DNA from: Pseudomonas sp. MRSN 12121
GTDB lineage: Bacteria; Pseudomonadota; Gammaproteobacteria; Pseudomonadales; Pseudomonadaceae
Assembly: GCF_000931465.1 (NCBI RefSeq)
Contig: NZ_CP010892.1
Coordinates: 3,557,388 to 3,621,387 of the forward strand
Length of the DNA: 64,000 nucleotides
Direction of reading: 5' to 3'
The number at the start of each line of letters is the position of its first letter. Position 1 is the first letter of the stretch. Both the position numbers and the translations under genes were made by a program. The notes beneath the pieces are model-generated. The model saw only the letters and a program-made list of their open reading frames with translations, made no database searches and had not been told where the DNA came from. Positions 28,723-36,853 of the stretch are shown in pieces.

Positions 28723-29377
28723 GGCGTTCTTCCTTTTGGGCGCTTGCTGCAGCGCGGTCGAGTCGGTCAATTTCAGCGAGGATCAAGGCACCGGCCTTGA
28801 CCAGGTTGCGGCGTTGGTCTTTAGGCCTCCAGGTCACGGCCATCCACGGCCATGACTCGGGAACGATGCGCATGGCGCCCTCGGTTTCAGTGGCTTGGAC
28901 GAATGCCTCGGTGGCATAACAAGCCGCTGCGATAGCCAGGTCACCGTCAACGAACTCCTCATCTTGCTCGGGATAAAAGCAATGAATCTGGATCTGGCGG
29001 ATACGCTCGGCCAGCACGCTCTGCAGTGACGCCGGGGCGTTCTGCGCGTATTCCGTTTCGCTGAAGGCCGCGTGGTCCGCCGCAATCAGCCGGTAGATAT
29101 CGCGGATCACGCTGTCATCCTCAATCGCACCGTCAAACGCTTGATCCACGATCCAGGCGAGCAGCTGTTCATTGATCTCAGCGGGCATGCCGCCGACAGA
29201 CAGGCCATAACGGTCGATGTGTTTGAGCAGCACTGAAACATGCTGCATGGCTTCCTTCCAGTACAGTGCGGGAGCCTCAGAGCCAGCAGCTGTCCGCAGT
29301 ACTTCTATTAGGCCTGGAGTTTCGGAGACAACAGCTTTCCGCAACGTGTCGATTGAGGTTTTAAGAGCCTGATTCAT
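28715..29377 (-). CDS. Hypothetical early phage protein
   Basis: This protein of 220 residues is mostly helical. It contains ACYATEAFVQATETEGAMRIVPESWPWMAVTWRPKDQRRNLVKAGALILAEIDRLDRA, which recalls phage 'host-nuclease inhibitor/Eae-like' helical proteins, but I cannot place it in a family. It starts one base into the previous stop (TGATG) and overlaps the next start by eight bases. Confidence 0.6.
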   Translation of the reverse strand: MNQALKTSIDTLRKAVVSETPGLIEVLRTAAGSEAPALYWKEAMQHVSVLLKHIDRYGLSVGGMPAEINEQLLAWIVDQAFDGAIEDDSVIRDIYRLIAADHAAFSETEYAQNAPASLQSVLAERIRQIQIHCFYPEQDEEFVDGDLAIAAACYATEAFVQATETEGAMRIVPESWPWMAVTWRPKDQRRNLVKAGALILAEIDRLDRAAASAQKEERHV

Positions 29378-29661
29378 CAGTGAACCTGCCTTGCAGCGTG
29401 GGCTGCCATCTGCTGTTGGTAGTAGTCGCCGAGCCGCTGCATCTCGCTATAGATGTCGCTGTAGTTACCAGCGAGCTGCAGCTTGGCGAGTCTCACCAAA
29501 GTCGTGTTGAGGGAGTGGACCTGCTCTTTCAGTTCGATGATCTTCAGGTCTTTACCGAACAGCTCATCGTTGGCCCGTTTCAGCTCAGCCCGAACCTGTT
29601 GCTCGCTGAGAAGGTCCGGGTTGCAGAGGGTCGAACATGCGTGAACGATGACGTCATTCAT
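29377..29661 (-). CDS. Small coiled-coil early phage protein
   Basis: This protein of 94 residues has a likely coiled coil in the middle (QQVRAELKRANDELFGKDLKIIELKEQVHSLNTTLVRL). AAGGAG lies upstream. It overlaps both neighbours in the early operon. Its function is not recognisable. Confidence 0.6.
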   Translation of the reverse strand: MNDVIVHACSTLCNPDLLSEQQVRAELKRANDELFGKDLKIIELKEQVHSLNTTLVRLAKLQLAGNYSDIYSEMQRLGDYYQQQMAAHAARQVH

Positions 29662-29974
29662 GATCCTGCTCCTTCACCAGGGAGTACCAAGCGACATCAA
29701 CGCCGCGTACCGTCGCGGTGTGACAAGTGAACCGCCCCCTAGACGAGCTGCGCATGCGCCGCAGTTCATGCCCAAATCGCCGCGTAAACAGCTCGACGCT
29801 GGACTGGTCGATAAAGATCTTGTTGTCCAAAAACACCAGGTGTTTGATCTCGATGCCAGCCCCGCGGATCTCGCGGGTCAGCTCGTTGAAGGCCGACAGT
29901 TTCACGGGAAACTCTTCCGTCAAGATGCTCGGCGGCAGTGTCACTTGAACCCCGACCAGGTACAGAGCGGCCAT
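29654..29974 (-). CDS. Hypothetical early phage protein
   Basis: This protein of 106 residues starts just after the MuB-like stop and overlaps the next gene by eight bases. Mixed alpha/beta composition with a basic middle (FTRRFGHELRRMRSSSRGR). No family is recognised. Confidence 0.55.
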   Translation of the reverse strand: MAALYLVGVQVTLPPSILTEEFPVKLSAFNELTREIRGAGIEIKHLVFLDNKIFIDQSSVELFTRRFGHELRRMRSSSRGRFTCHTATVRGVDVAWYSLVKEQDHE

Positions 29975-29975
29975 G

Positions 29976-31160
29976 TCACACCCCCTTCACAATGTCGGCG
30001 GTGATCATCGGCGCGCCCAGCTTGGCGGCGAGATTCATCGACGCGACTACCAGGTTGCCGATGGCCAGCGGGTACAGCGACGAAACAGTCTCGTCACGTC
30101 CACCGCGCTTGCTTGGCTGCGACAGACGTTCAGCAATCGCCTGGATACCGCTGGCGTCGATAACATCGTCGAGCGCTTTGTTCGCACGTTCGAAACGAAA
30201 CTTCAGGAACTCCCCCAGGCGCTCGCCTGCAATTGGCTCCAGGTCGATCCGTTCGCAACGCTGCACCACCTCGCGCACGTCGGCGTTGCGCTCGCTGAGC
30301 TTCATCAGAAGCTCTGTCTGAGCGATCATGATGATGCTGATCAGCTTGGTGAAGCCGACTTCCAGCTCAAGGAAACGCTTGAGATGTTTGAGCGTCGAGA
30401 CCGGCAGGCTGTGCGCTTCTTCGATTACCAGGCAATGGCGATACCCGGCCGCAGTGGATTCCTTCAGCGCCTTGTGCAGCTGGGCGAAACGCGCCTCGGG
30501 GCTGCTCTTCACTTTTTCCAGGGGTGCCACCGCCGCCATCATGGACTCGGCAATGTGCGTGCTTTTCAGCGGTTTGCCCTTGGCTTCGCTGTCTTCCGAG
30601 GACAGGACATAGGGCTCGATGATGATCACCGGGTCATTGTTCTCGGTGATCCGGTTCACCAGGTCACGGCGCAGCGTGCTTTTGCCTGCACCTGACTGGC
30701 CGACGACAGCGAGGAACCCGCCGTGACGCGCCGTCTGATACATGAACTCCCGCACGTAGCGGATTTCAGGGCTGAGCCACATATCTTGCGTGCATTGCAG
30801 ATCACTAAAGGGATCGCGGAGCAGGCCGAAGGCTTTCCGTGTATTTGGCTGTAACGTCTGCTTTGGCAGTAACATAGGTTCGTCCTCCCCGGACGGCTCT
30901 TCATTAAGGGCCGGATCTGCCGTGTTGGCGCACGGCAGGTCCACTTCTTCAAAGGCGTTGGCGATGTCGGCATCGTTGGCGCCGGCTTCGGTCAGGAACA
31001 CACGGATGCGCCCCTGCAGTTCGTCGCAGTCAAGGCTGCGTGGCCACTGACCATGGTTCAGCAGTTGGGCGACCGAAGCACCGCTGAGGTTCAGCGACTC
31101 GGCCAAGGCCCTTTGAGGGCGGCCCACCCCCTGCAGAATTTGCTTCAGCTTCAACATCAC
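29976..31160 (-). CDS. MuB-like transposition AAA+ ATPase
   Basis: This protein has 394 residues. An N-terminal helix-turn-helix (about 1-50, ILQGVGRPQRALAESLNLSGASVAQLLNHG) leads to an AAA ATPase of the ExeA/TniB/MuB group. It has FGLLRDPF, Walker A VGQSGAGKST near 150 and Walker B CLVIEEAH near 245. MuB-type proteins bind target DNA, give target immunity and activate the transposase. It overlaps the transposase stop by four bases, so the two are co-translated. Confidence 0.88.
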   Translation of the reverse strand: MMLKLKQILQGVGRPQRALAESLNLSGASVAQLLNHGQWPRSLDCDELQGRIRVFLTEAGANDADIANAFEEVDLPCANTADPALNEEPSGEDEPMLLPKQTLQPNTRKAFGLLRDPFSDLQCTQDMWLSPEIRYVREFMYQTARHGGFLAVVGQSGAGKSTLRRDLVNRITENNDPVIIIEPYVLSSEDSEAKGKPLKSTHIAESMMAAVAPLEKVKSSPEARFAQLHKALKESTAAGYRHCLVIEEAHSLPVSTLKHLKRFLELEVGFTKLISIIMIAQTELLMKLSERNADVREVVQRCERIDLEPIAGERLGEFLKFRFERANKALDDVIDASGIQAIAERLSQPSKRGGRDETVSSLYPLAIGNLVVASMNLAAKLGAPMITADIVKGV

Positions 31161-32932
31161 TGACCTCCAGCTGCAGCCCGTACCAGGCTGAGTGGTGTAC
31201 GGGTGACTTCAACGGGGCGTTTCAGCTCAGCTTCGATGTCATCGAGCTTGTCTTGGGGAACGCCCTCGGGGTATTCCCGCTGCAGCCAACCAAAGGACTC
31301 ACCGGACCAGAGATTGGCCAAGCGTGGTTGAAGCAACTTCGCCGCCTCGACATGGGTCAGCAGCGCATGCTCTACGGTTGGCGCGTTGACACTGAGCGAC
31401 GTACCACGACGCGGCATGTAGGCCGGCAATACGGTGTCGCTGACGTGTTTATGCGGATCGATTAGGCCGCCGAACGGCACGGCCTTGGCCTTGCGTGCAG
31501 CTTCGGCGTCGGCTTCGCTGGTGGTGCCGGTAGCGATCTGTTCCAGGACTTTGCGCGAGACCTGGGCAGGCGTCTCGGCGTGGCGCTTGTACTGCTCGCC
31601 AATGGTTGCTGAGGTCTCCGCGAACCCGAATTGGTCGATTCCGATCCGGTCGATTACGTGGAACTGTTCACGGCCGTCCTCACCGACCAGCACAGCAATG
31701 GCGGTGTCCTTGTCTCGCCAGCAGTTGCGAGTGATCAGCAGCTTTTCAGCGACCATCACACCGGGTACAGAGCTGACATCGAACTGAGCGCCCCGGAACG
31801 AAACCCGCAACAGGTTGCTGACAGTGCGGTATTCCGGTGTGCTGACCGCCAGATCCCGGCAGACCTCAACGCTGGGTGCCAGGCGCAGCTGTTCCTGCGT
31901 GATCAACTGCCACACGCCATAACGAGTGCGCCGGGTGCGGGTGTGAATCGCGGTCGCGTTGTAATAACGCATCCACTTTCCGGCCCAGGTGTTGATTTGC
32001 TCCAGGCTGTTCGCGGCCTGGAACTTCAGCGCACTCTCAAACTCGCGCTCAACGATGTTGTGCGCTTGCTCGACCTGTCCCTTGGCCCGCGCATTGCCGA
32101 CCTGGTTAATGATCAAATCGATGGACATGGCACGGCAGAGGTTACGGAACATGCCGCTGGTCATCGCCGCGCCGGGGTCGGTCATCAGCATCAATGGCAC
32201 ACCGTGGAATGGGTCTGACTCGTGGCGCTTCTGCATCGCGTTGATCAACACGGCGCACAGATTCTCGGCCGACTCAGCACCCAACACGTACTCCAGGTAC
32301 AGGGTGCCGCTGGTGTGGTCGGTGATCACATAGCGCCACAGGCGTTGGCGTTCGATCTTCTTCAGATTGCCGGGTTTGCCGTCATAGAACTCGGCCTTGT
32401 TCATCGCCTGCGCCCCATTGTCGGCGAGGTAGAACTGCGTCGAGATCGACGCGTCCACCTGCCAAACGTGGTTGGGGTGATTGCTGGCCAGCGATACCGC
32501 AGGGGTGTCCTGCAGCAACTGGTCAGGGTGGAGCTTGTAGCTTTTCAGGGCGCGGGCGATGGCGCCATTCGTCAGCGGTTGAAACAACCCGGTGGCTTCA
32601 TCAACTCGGCCCGCCATGATCAGCCCATTACTGCGCAGACGCTCAACGGCTCGTTCGATGGTAGACAGCTGTTTGTTGTTGGCGCGGATCGACTCCAGCA
32701 ACACAGCTGAAATCTTCTGCGCTTCGTCCAGCGGTAAGGCGCTGCATCCAGCATCACTGCGACGTTTGCGTGGTTTGGTCACTGAGACCTCCTTCAGCTT
32801 GCGCTGTAGGGTTTGGATTGAGATACCCAGCTCGGCAGCACCCGCCTTATAGATAGCGGTACGTTGACCGTGGGGGGTGTTGGCTGCCAGCTGGGCGATT
32901 TGGGCCAGAAGCTGGGTCTGAACCGGGTTCAT
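31157..32932 (-). CDS. Phage transposase (MuA/B3 type, DDE)
   Basis: This protein has 591 residues. N-terminal helix-turn-helix segments (to about 110) bind the phage ends. The RNase-H-fold core carries the three catalytic acids in HVWQVDASIST (Asp), LMLMTDPGAAMTS (Asp) and KGQVEQAHNIVERE (Glu). A C-terminal beta-barrel and a tail for MuB contact follow. It should cut the prophage 3' ends and join them to target DNA, for both integration and replicative transposition. It is shorter than MuA (663 residues), as in B3-like phages. The order is ATPase downstream, DUF3102 protein upstream. Confidence 0.9.
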   Translation of the reverse strand: MNPVQTQLLAQIAQLAANTPHGQRTAIYKAGAAELGISIQTLQRKLKEVSVTKPRKRRSDAGCSALPLDEAQKISAVLLESIRANNKQLSTIERAVERLRSNGLIMAGRVDEATGLFQPLTNGAIARALKSYKLHPDQLLQDTPAVSLASNHPNHVWQVDASISTQFYLADNGAQAMNKAEFYDGKPGNLKKIERQRLWRYVITDHTSGTLYLEYVLGAESAENLCAVLINAMQKRHESDPFHGVPLMLMTDPGAAMTSGMFRNLCRAMSIDLIINQVGNARAKGQVEQAHNIVEREFESALKFQAANSLEQINTWAGKWMRYYNATAIHTRTRRTRYGVWQLITQEQLRLAPSVEVCRDLAVSTPEYRTVSNLLRVSFRGAQFDVSSVPGVMVAEKLLITRNCWRDKDTAIAVLVGEDGREQFHVIDRIGIDQFGFAETSATIGEQYKRHAETPAQVSRKVLEQIATGTTSEADAEAARKAKAVPFGGLIDPHKHVSDTVLPAYMPRRGTSLSVNAPTVEHALLTHVEAAKLLQPRLANLWSGESFGWLQREYPEGVPQDKLDDIEAELKRPVEVTRTPLSLVRAAAGGQ

Positions 32933-32934
32933 GT

Positions 32935-33822
32935 TCAGGCCTCTTCCGCAGCCATCCAGACGGGGTCGGTATCGGCCTGGCGTGCGGGCAGATGGAATTC
33001 ACTGCGAATGCTGGCGAGGACGATTTCCAACTGATGGATCAGGCCGGCCTGGAAGGTACGATGGTCTTGGCCGGCATCATTGGCGTGTTCCGCCATCTTC
33101 ATGAAGCCTTCGCGCAACTTGCCCAACGAGGTCGATTCGACTTCAAACGCAAGGGCCGTCACTTCAACGCGCAGCTCCTTGATAACTACGTCCAGGGGCT
33201 GGCCCTGGATACGCTTGCGGGCGACATCGAGTTCGTCCTTGGCTTGTTGCAGATCACTGGAACGCTTCGCCAGCACTTCACCTTGTGCCTTGGCGTTTTC
33301 GCGGGAGTCACGAAGCGCGGCACGCAGCTCGCGGCTGGTCATCCGGTCTATGTCTTCCAGGGACAACCCGGCAACAGTTCCCCCCTCTGCCAGGGCTTCC
33401 AGGTCTTCGTCATCCTCGGCAATCAGCTCAAACAGCTTGGTCTTACCCAAAAGCGCCAGCGCTGGCGCTTTTGCCTCAAGTTGAGGTGACAGGTACTTGA
33501 GAGACGCCTGCATCATGCGTTGGGCTGTCCGCTCCGGCATGCCGAGCTGTTCCCGAACGATCTGTTCAAACTCGCCATATGGCTCGTTTTCCTTGAGGAC
33601 AATCAGGCGCTTACCCGCTTCCAGCATGGCCTCGGCACTTTGGGCCATGTAGAAGCGGGCCTCGTTGATCAGTCGGGTACGCTCATAAGGGAGACCATCA
33701 CCGAACTGGTTCATGACTACGGCGCAGTTGTCCGCCATCAGGTTCTGATTGGCCGTAAGTACTTCGCCATCCAGAGGGGTAGTTTCAACAGTGGGTGCGG
33801 GTTGGCTTTTAGTGCGTGCCAT
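32935..33822 (-). CDS. DUF3102 phage protein
   Basis: This protein of 295 residues has an N-terminal DUF3102 part (INEARFYMAQSAEAMLEAGKRLIVLKENEPYGEFEQIVREQLGMPERTAQRMMQ, about 50-105), related to ParB/KorB-like helix-turn-helix folds. A long coiled coil follows (about 165-225, LRDSRENAKAQGEVLAKRSSDLQQAKDELDVARKR). It probably binds DNA, but its role in transposition is not known. It lies directly upstream of the transposase with only two bases between. Confidence 0.75.
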   Translation of the reverse strand: MARTKSQPAPTVETTPLDGEVLTANQNLMADNCAVVMNQFGDGLPYERTRLINEARFYMAQSAEAMLEAGKRLIVLKENEPYGEFEQIVREQLGMPERTAQRMMQASLKYLSPQLEAKAPALALLGKTKLFELIAEDDEDLEALAEGGTVAGLSLEDIDRMTSRELRAALRDSRENAKAQGEVLAKRSSDLQQAKDELDVARKRIQGQPLDVVIKELRVEVTALAFEVESTSLGKLREGFMKMAEHANDAGQDHRTFQAGLIHQLEIVLASIRSEFHLPARQADTDPVWMAAEEA

Positions 33823-33833
33823 GGTGTTTCTCC

Positions 33834-34136
33834 TTAGTTCATCGAGCCAGCGGCGATGCGCTGATTGGTTTCCTGCATGCGCTGGGTCAAGCGCGCCATG
33901 TGTTCAGCGTGGGCCTGTGCGATTTGCAACATGCCGATTGAATGGGCGAAGCGACCGTTATCCAGCTTCACGGCCAAGCCTTCCTCTATGAGGGTCTGCA
34001 TGGCGCGGCTGATATTGCTGGGGCTGTCTTCTGTCAGCTGGGTGAGTTCGGTATTGCTGAGGCCCGTGATGGTGTGGCCTTTCAGGGCTTTGAGTACGCG
34101 CAGTGCGCGGGCGGCGGCAGAAACAGGTTGAGTCAT
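33834..34136 (-). CDS. Winged-helix (IclR-like) early regulator
   Basis: This protein of 100 residues has an N-terminal winged helix: LRVLKALKGHTITGLSNTELTQLTEDSPSNISRAMQTLIEEGLAVKL resembles the IclR DNA-binding head, and a helical tail follows. It is the second gene of the early operon, so an autoregulatory or early-switch role is likely. Confidence 0.7.
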   Translation of the reverse strand: MTQPVSAAARALRVLKALKGHTITGLSNTELTQLTEDSPSNISRAMQTLIEEGLAVKLDNGRFAHSIGMLQIAQAHAEHMARLTQRMQETNQRIAAGSMN

Positions 34137-34148
34137 GAATGGCTCCGG

Positions 34149-34418
34149 TTACGCGGCTTTAGCTGCGACAGCTGGTTTTGATTTGGCGCGGGCGGGATTG
34201 GGCTTCAGCCCCAGGGCAACAGCTACGTGGTGTGCTTCGCCACGGTGGCCCTTCAGTCGTCCGCGCAACAGGTCGACAACGGTCATGCGATCAAAGCCTA
34301 GGGCCCTGGCCCATTGAGATTTGCAAATGCCATGACTCACAAACCAGGCATTGGCGCTGGTGGGTGTTTGTGGATACGGCAGTGGCGCCGAATCAAGTGA
34401 CGTTGCGGGGCCGTTCAT
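34149..34418 (-). CDS. Ner-like DNA-binding protein
   Basis: This protein of 89 residues has a helix-turn-helix in WARALGFDRMTVVDLLRGRLKGHRGEAHHVAVALGL. The start at 34418 has a perfect AGGAGG six bases upstream. As first gene of the leftward early operon it takes the place of Ner in Mu, which turns down early and repressor transcription. An Ala/Lys-rich tail follows. The start at 34484 would place the protein across the promoter region and is rejected. Confidence 0.7.
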   Translation of the reverse strand: MNGPATSLDSAPLPYPQTPTSANAWFVSHGICKSQWARALGFDRMTVVDLLRGRLKGHRGEAHHVAVALGLKPNPARAKSKPAVAAKAA

Positions 34419-34537
34419 GGCGCCTCCTGTGTGGTAAATTGCGGCTTTCTTTGGTGGTCTACTGCGGATGCGTTCTTGGCTCACAGCCTCGCTTTTCGTT
34501 GTGGTTAAGCGGGGTGATGTGTTGTCCTCTGTGGTGA

Positions 34538-34566
34538 ATAATGGGGAACAAACGTTCCCATGTCAA
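34538..34566 (-). promoter_or_regulatory. Early lytic promoter with repressor operator in the spacer
   Basis: On the minus strand the -35 is TTGACA (34561-34566) and the -10 is CATTAT (34538-34543), separated by 17 nt. The spacer is the palindrome GGGAACGTTTGTTCCC (34544-34559). A dimer bound here would cover both elements. Transcription would start near 34531 and read ner to mor. Confidence 0.8.
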
Positions 34567-34576
34567 TCTGTATAGA

Positions 34577-34590
34577 GGAACAAACGTGCC
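34577..34590. promoter_or_regulatory. Second, weaker operator at the repressor start
   Basis: GGAACAAACGTGCC repeats the core of the early operator (GGAAC-N4-GTTCC) with one change and spans the preferred GTG start of the repressor. It is 31 bp from the first site, about three helical turns, so co-operative binding and autoregulation are possible. Confidence 0.55.
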
Positions 34591-35008
34591 TTTTTTTGGG
34601 GATCGACTGCGTAAGGAAAGGGAGCGCCTTGAGTTGAGCCAACAACAGCTAGCGGACTGTTGTGGTGTGACCATGCGATCACAACGAAACTATGAAAAAG
34701 GCGAACGACAGCCTGATGTTTCGTACTTGAGTGCATTTGAAAAAGCTGGCGGGGATGTTCTTTACATCGTCACTGGGAAGTATTCGGGCGATAGAGATGA
34801 ACTGAGCAAGCGCTCAGCAGAGATTGACGTCGAAAGATTGGCTCGAATTGCTGACATGCTCGAAGAACTCATACAGCAGACTAAACGTCGATGGCCTGCA
34901 CGAGAGTTGGCTATAACTGCGGCAGAGGTTTACAACATTTTGGTTCCCGAACAAGAGCTAGATGGGGCTCAACTTGGGAAGATTTTGAAGCTAGTGGTCA
35001 ATCGCTGA
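34586..35008 (+). CDS. Prophage repressor (XRE family)
   Basis: This protein of 140 residues has an XRE helix-turn-helix in FGDRLRKERERLELSQQQLADCCGVTMRSQRNYEKGERQPDVSYL (about 4-48). A helical C-terminal part (MLEELIQQTKRRWPARELAITAAEVYNIL) may oligomerise. I prefer the GTG at 34586, preceded by GAGG. The longer ATG at 34541 would put the early promoter and operator inside the gene. A TATAGA at 34571 could give a nearly leaderless mRNA. It diverges from the early operon and should hold the lysogenic state. Confidence 0.8.
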   Translation: MPFFGDRLRKERERLELSQQQLADCCGVTMRSQRNYEKGERQPDVSYLSAFEKAGGDVLYIVTGKYSGDRDELSKRSAEIDVERLARIADMLEELIQQTKRRWPARELAITAAEVYNILVPEQELDGAQLGKILKLVVNR

Positions 35009-35028
35009 TGTAGTAGATGGAGGTTTTT

Positions 35029-35700
35029 ATGCTGGGTGAGGATGAAAAGCTGGATAAGATTAAGGCAAGGCTGACCGAGAGTTTCGGTTCATTTCCTTTG
35101 GCCGAAAATGACGCGCCTCCATCGCAGATAAAGGTAAAAGGGAATAATGCGAATATTAACTTCGGCACACAGCTTAACTTTCCTGAAAAACCACTACCGC
35201 GAGCCCTGCTAGCTGTCCAACGAAAAGAGCTTCATGAGTTGCGAGCTAAGTGTGAAGAGCTTGGGGATGATCCGTGGGAAACTTGGCGTAGTGTTCATGC
35301 TCATTTGTCTGTCAGCTCAATTGATGAGATCTGTGCAGAGGATTTTCAGAAGGCAAAAAATGTTCTTCAAGATCGGCTTGAGCAGTTGCAGGAGATCGCT
35401 GACAAGCGGCGCCTCACGGACCGGATATTACGGTTAGCAGCAGAGAAAGACGCGACAAGGGAAATGAATGACTTTTGCGACTTGACGTTTGGGCGAACCG
35501 AGCTGACGCAGCTCAAGCGTGAAGAGTTACGACAGATCCTTGGATTCCTTAAGAGTATCCAAGGTCAGTCAGTCCCTTCCTCAGCCCAGGGGGGAGGTTC
35601 CTCTGGAGTATTGGCGCTTCGAGAGTTCTTGATTACATACAAGTGGAATTCGTTTGGTCTGTTTGTTTTTGGAGTTCTAGTCGGAAGATTTTGGTTCTAA
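35029..35700 (+). CDS. Membrane-anchored ORF6C-like protein, lysogenic cargo candidate
   Basis: This protein of 223 residues starts at ATG 35029 after GGAGGTTTTT. The middle (LLAVQRKELHELRAKCEELGDDPWETWRSVHAHLSVSSIDEICAEDF) looks like the ORF6C-type domain found in phage regulators. A helical stretch follows, then a Gly/Ser linker, then one C-terminal membrane helix (FGLFVFGVLVGRFWF). It is AT-richer than the late genes and lies between the repressor and the first late promoter, so it is probably expressed from the lysogen. Together with the next gene it could be an exclusion or defence function; this is inference. Confidence 0.6.
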   Translation: MLGEDEKLDKIKARLTESFGSFPLAENDAPPSQIKVKGNNANINFGTQLNFPEKPLPRALLAVQRKELHELRAKCEELGDDPWETWRSVHAHLSVSSIDEICAEDFQKAKNVLQDRLEQLQEIADKRRLTDRILRLAAEKDATREMNDFCDLTFGRTELTQLKREELRQILGFLKSIQGQSVPSSAQGGGSSGVLALREFLITYKWNSFGLFVFGVLVGRFWF

Positions 35701-35719
35701 TGTAAACAAGGAGATATTT

Positions 35720-36253
35720 ATGGCAAAGGTAAAGCGCAGAACTTGGAAGGATATGGGGGCGGCTGAAAAGGCTGCCCTGGTCTCGTTATGGGTACTTGTA
35801 GCTGGAGCGTTGTATTGGTTTGTTGTGGCTACCTCAGCTCGCCCACAACCCGAGGCAGAATCGAAATTGGAGCCAGTTAAGGCCGTAAGCACATATACAG
35901 GCGCAAGCAAACAAGCTCTTCTTAGTGCAAGCCAGCACGTTGCGGACCTGGATAAGGCGATGGCCGATAGTATCGCCGTCCTAAAAAGCGGCCAGTTGCA
36001 GGGCTTAAATACTCAGAGCCGATTATTCAGTTCATTGGTTGACTCTGGCAAAGCTCAGTTCGGTGACTCAGTTTTTGAGCCGCTCGGGCAGTGCTTCTCT
36101 GCTGGTATTTATGCTCGGGCGTGGTGGCAGTCTCAGATGATTGCTGCGAATAATGCCGGAGTGGAAAAGATTCCTGGCTCAATCCAAGACGCCTTGAACT
36201 CATATAAGGCTGCTCGCGATGCGTGTTTGGTGTCCGCTACCCCTACAGCTTAA
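35720..36253 (+). CDS. Single-span membrane protein, lysogenic cargo candidate
   Basis: This protein of 177 residues has a short basic cytoplasmic start (MAKVKRRTWKDMG), one membrane helix (LVSLWVLVAGALYWFVVA, about 21-38) and a mainly helical outer domain with two Cys (QCFSAG and DACLVS). AAGGAG precedes the ATG by about nine bases. It follows the ORF6C-like gene by 20 bp and ends 30 bp before the first late box. No family is recognised. Confidence 0.6.
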   Translation: MAKVKRRTWKDMGAAEKAALVSLWVLVAGALYWFVVATSARPQPEAESKLEPVKAVSTYTGASKQALLSASQHVADLDKAMADSIAVLKSGQLQGLNTQSRLFSSLVDSGKAQFGDSVFEPLGQCFSAGIYARAWWQSQMIAANNAGVEKIPGSIQDALNSYKAARDACLVSATPTA

Positions 36254-36283
36254 ATAGACAATGAGTTGCTCTTAAAAGGGACT

Positions 36284-36302
36284 CTTTAAACTCGATTAAA
36301 AG
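36284..36302 (+). promoter_or_regulatory. Late promoter box 1 (lysis/head operon)
   Basis: CTTTAAACTCGATTAAAAG, copy 1 of 4. Its dyad halves CTTTAA and TTAAAAG flank six bases. A GATTAT at 36323-36328 follows after exactly 20 nt. The centre lies about 42 bp before the inferred start of transcription, where Mor/C-type activators bind. It precedes the endolysin gene. Confidence 0.75.
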
Positions 36303-36316
36303 CCTTCCTGTACCGC

Positions 36317-36334
36317 GCCGCCGATTATGGCGGC
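36317..36334. promoter_or_regulatory. Palindrome with the -10 hexamer in its loop
   Basis: GCCGCC and GGCGGC flank GATTAT (36323-36328), the putative -10 of late promoter 1. It can form a 6-bp stem with a 6-nt loop if transcribed from upstream. Confidence 0.5.
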
Positions 36335-36385
36335 GTGTGTATTTCTGGCGTCCGAAAACTACGGCGCCATTACAGGAGGCGTCCG

Positions 36386-36853
36386 ATGCGACCCGAAACC
36401 CCTCGCGGCATCCGCAATTTTAATCCCGGCAATATCCGACATGTAAAAGGCACCCGCTGGCAAGGCATGTCGGCGAACCAGAATGACACGGCGTTTGTCC
36501 AGTTCATTGGCCCCCAATGGGGCATCCGAGCCCTGGCTCGCACCCTGATCACCTATCAGGACAAGCATTATCTGCGCACCGTCCGCCTGATCGTCGGTCG
36601 CTGGGCGCCACCGAACGAGAACAACACCGAGAGCTACATCCGCCAGGTCGCGACCCGTGTCGGTGTATCGCCTGATGGCCTGATCGACGTGTACGACTAC
36701 CGCACAATGAAGGCTTTGGTGGAAGCGATCATTCGTCATGAGAACGGTGCTGGCCCGCTCTCCGAGGGCAACTGGTACGGCGAAGCGCTGATCAATGAAG
36801 GCCTGCACCTGGCAGGCATTGTCCCCGACGCCTACCACGGGGAGCCGGCATGA
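36386..36853 (+). CDS. Phage peptidoglycan hydrolase (endolysin / 'structural protein P5' type)
   Basis: This protein of 155 residues starts at ATG 36386 after a strong AGGAGG. The opening RGIRNFNPGNIRHVKGTRWQGM and the segments FVQFIGPQWGIRALARTLITYQDKH and IRHENGAGPLSEGNWY are those of the lysozyme-like P5 family that serve as endolysins in Mu-like Pseudomonas phages. There is no signal peptide, so it needs the holin encoded next. It overlaps the holin start by four bases and opens the first late operon. Confidence 0.75.
   Translation: MRPETPRGIRNFNPGNIRHVKGTRWQGMSANQNDTAFVQFIGPQWGIRALARTLITYQDKHYLRTVRLIVGRWAPPNENNTESYIRQVATRVGVSPDGLIDVYDYRTMKALVEAIIRHENGAGPLSEGNWYGEALINEGLHLAGIVPDAYHGEPA

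Noticed and set aside
34149..34484. Longer Ner-like reading from 34484
   Set aside because: The ATG at 34418 has a perfect AGGAGG; the longer reading has none.
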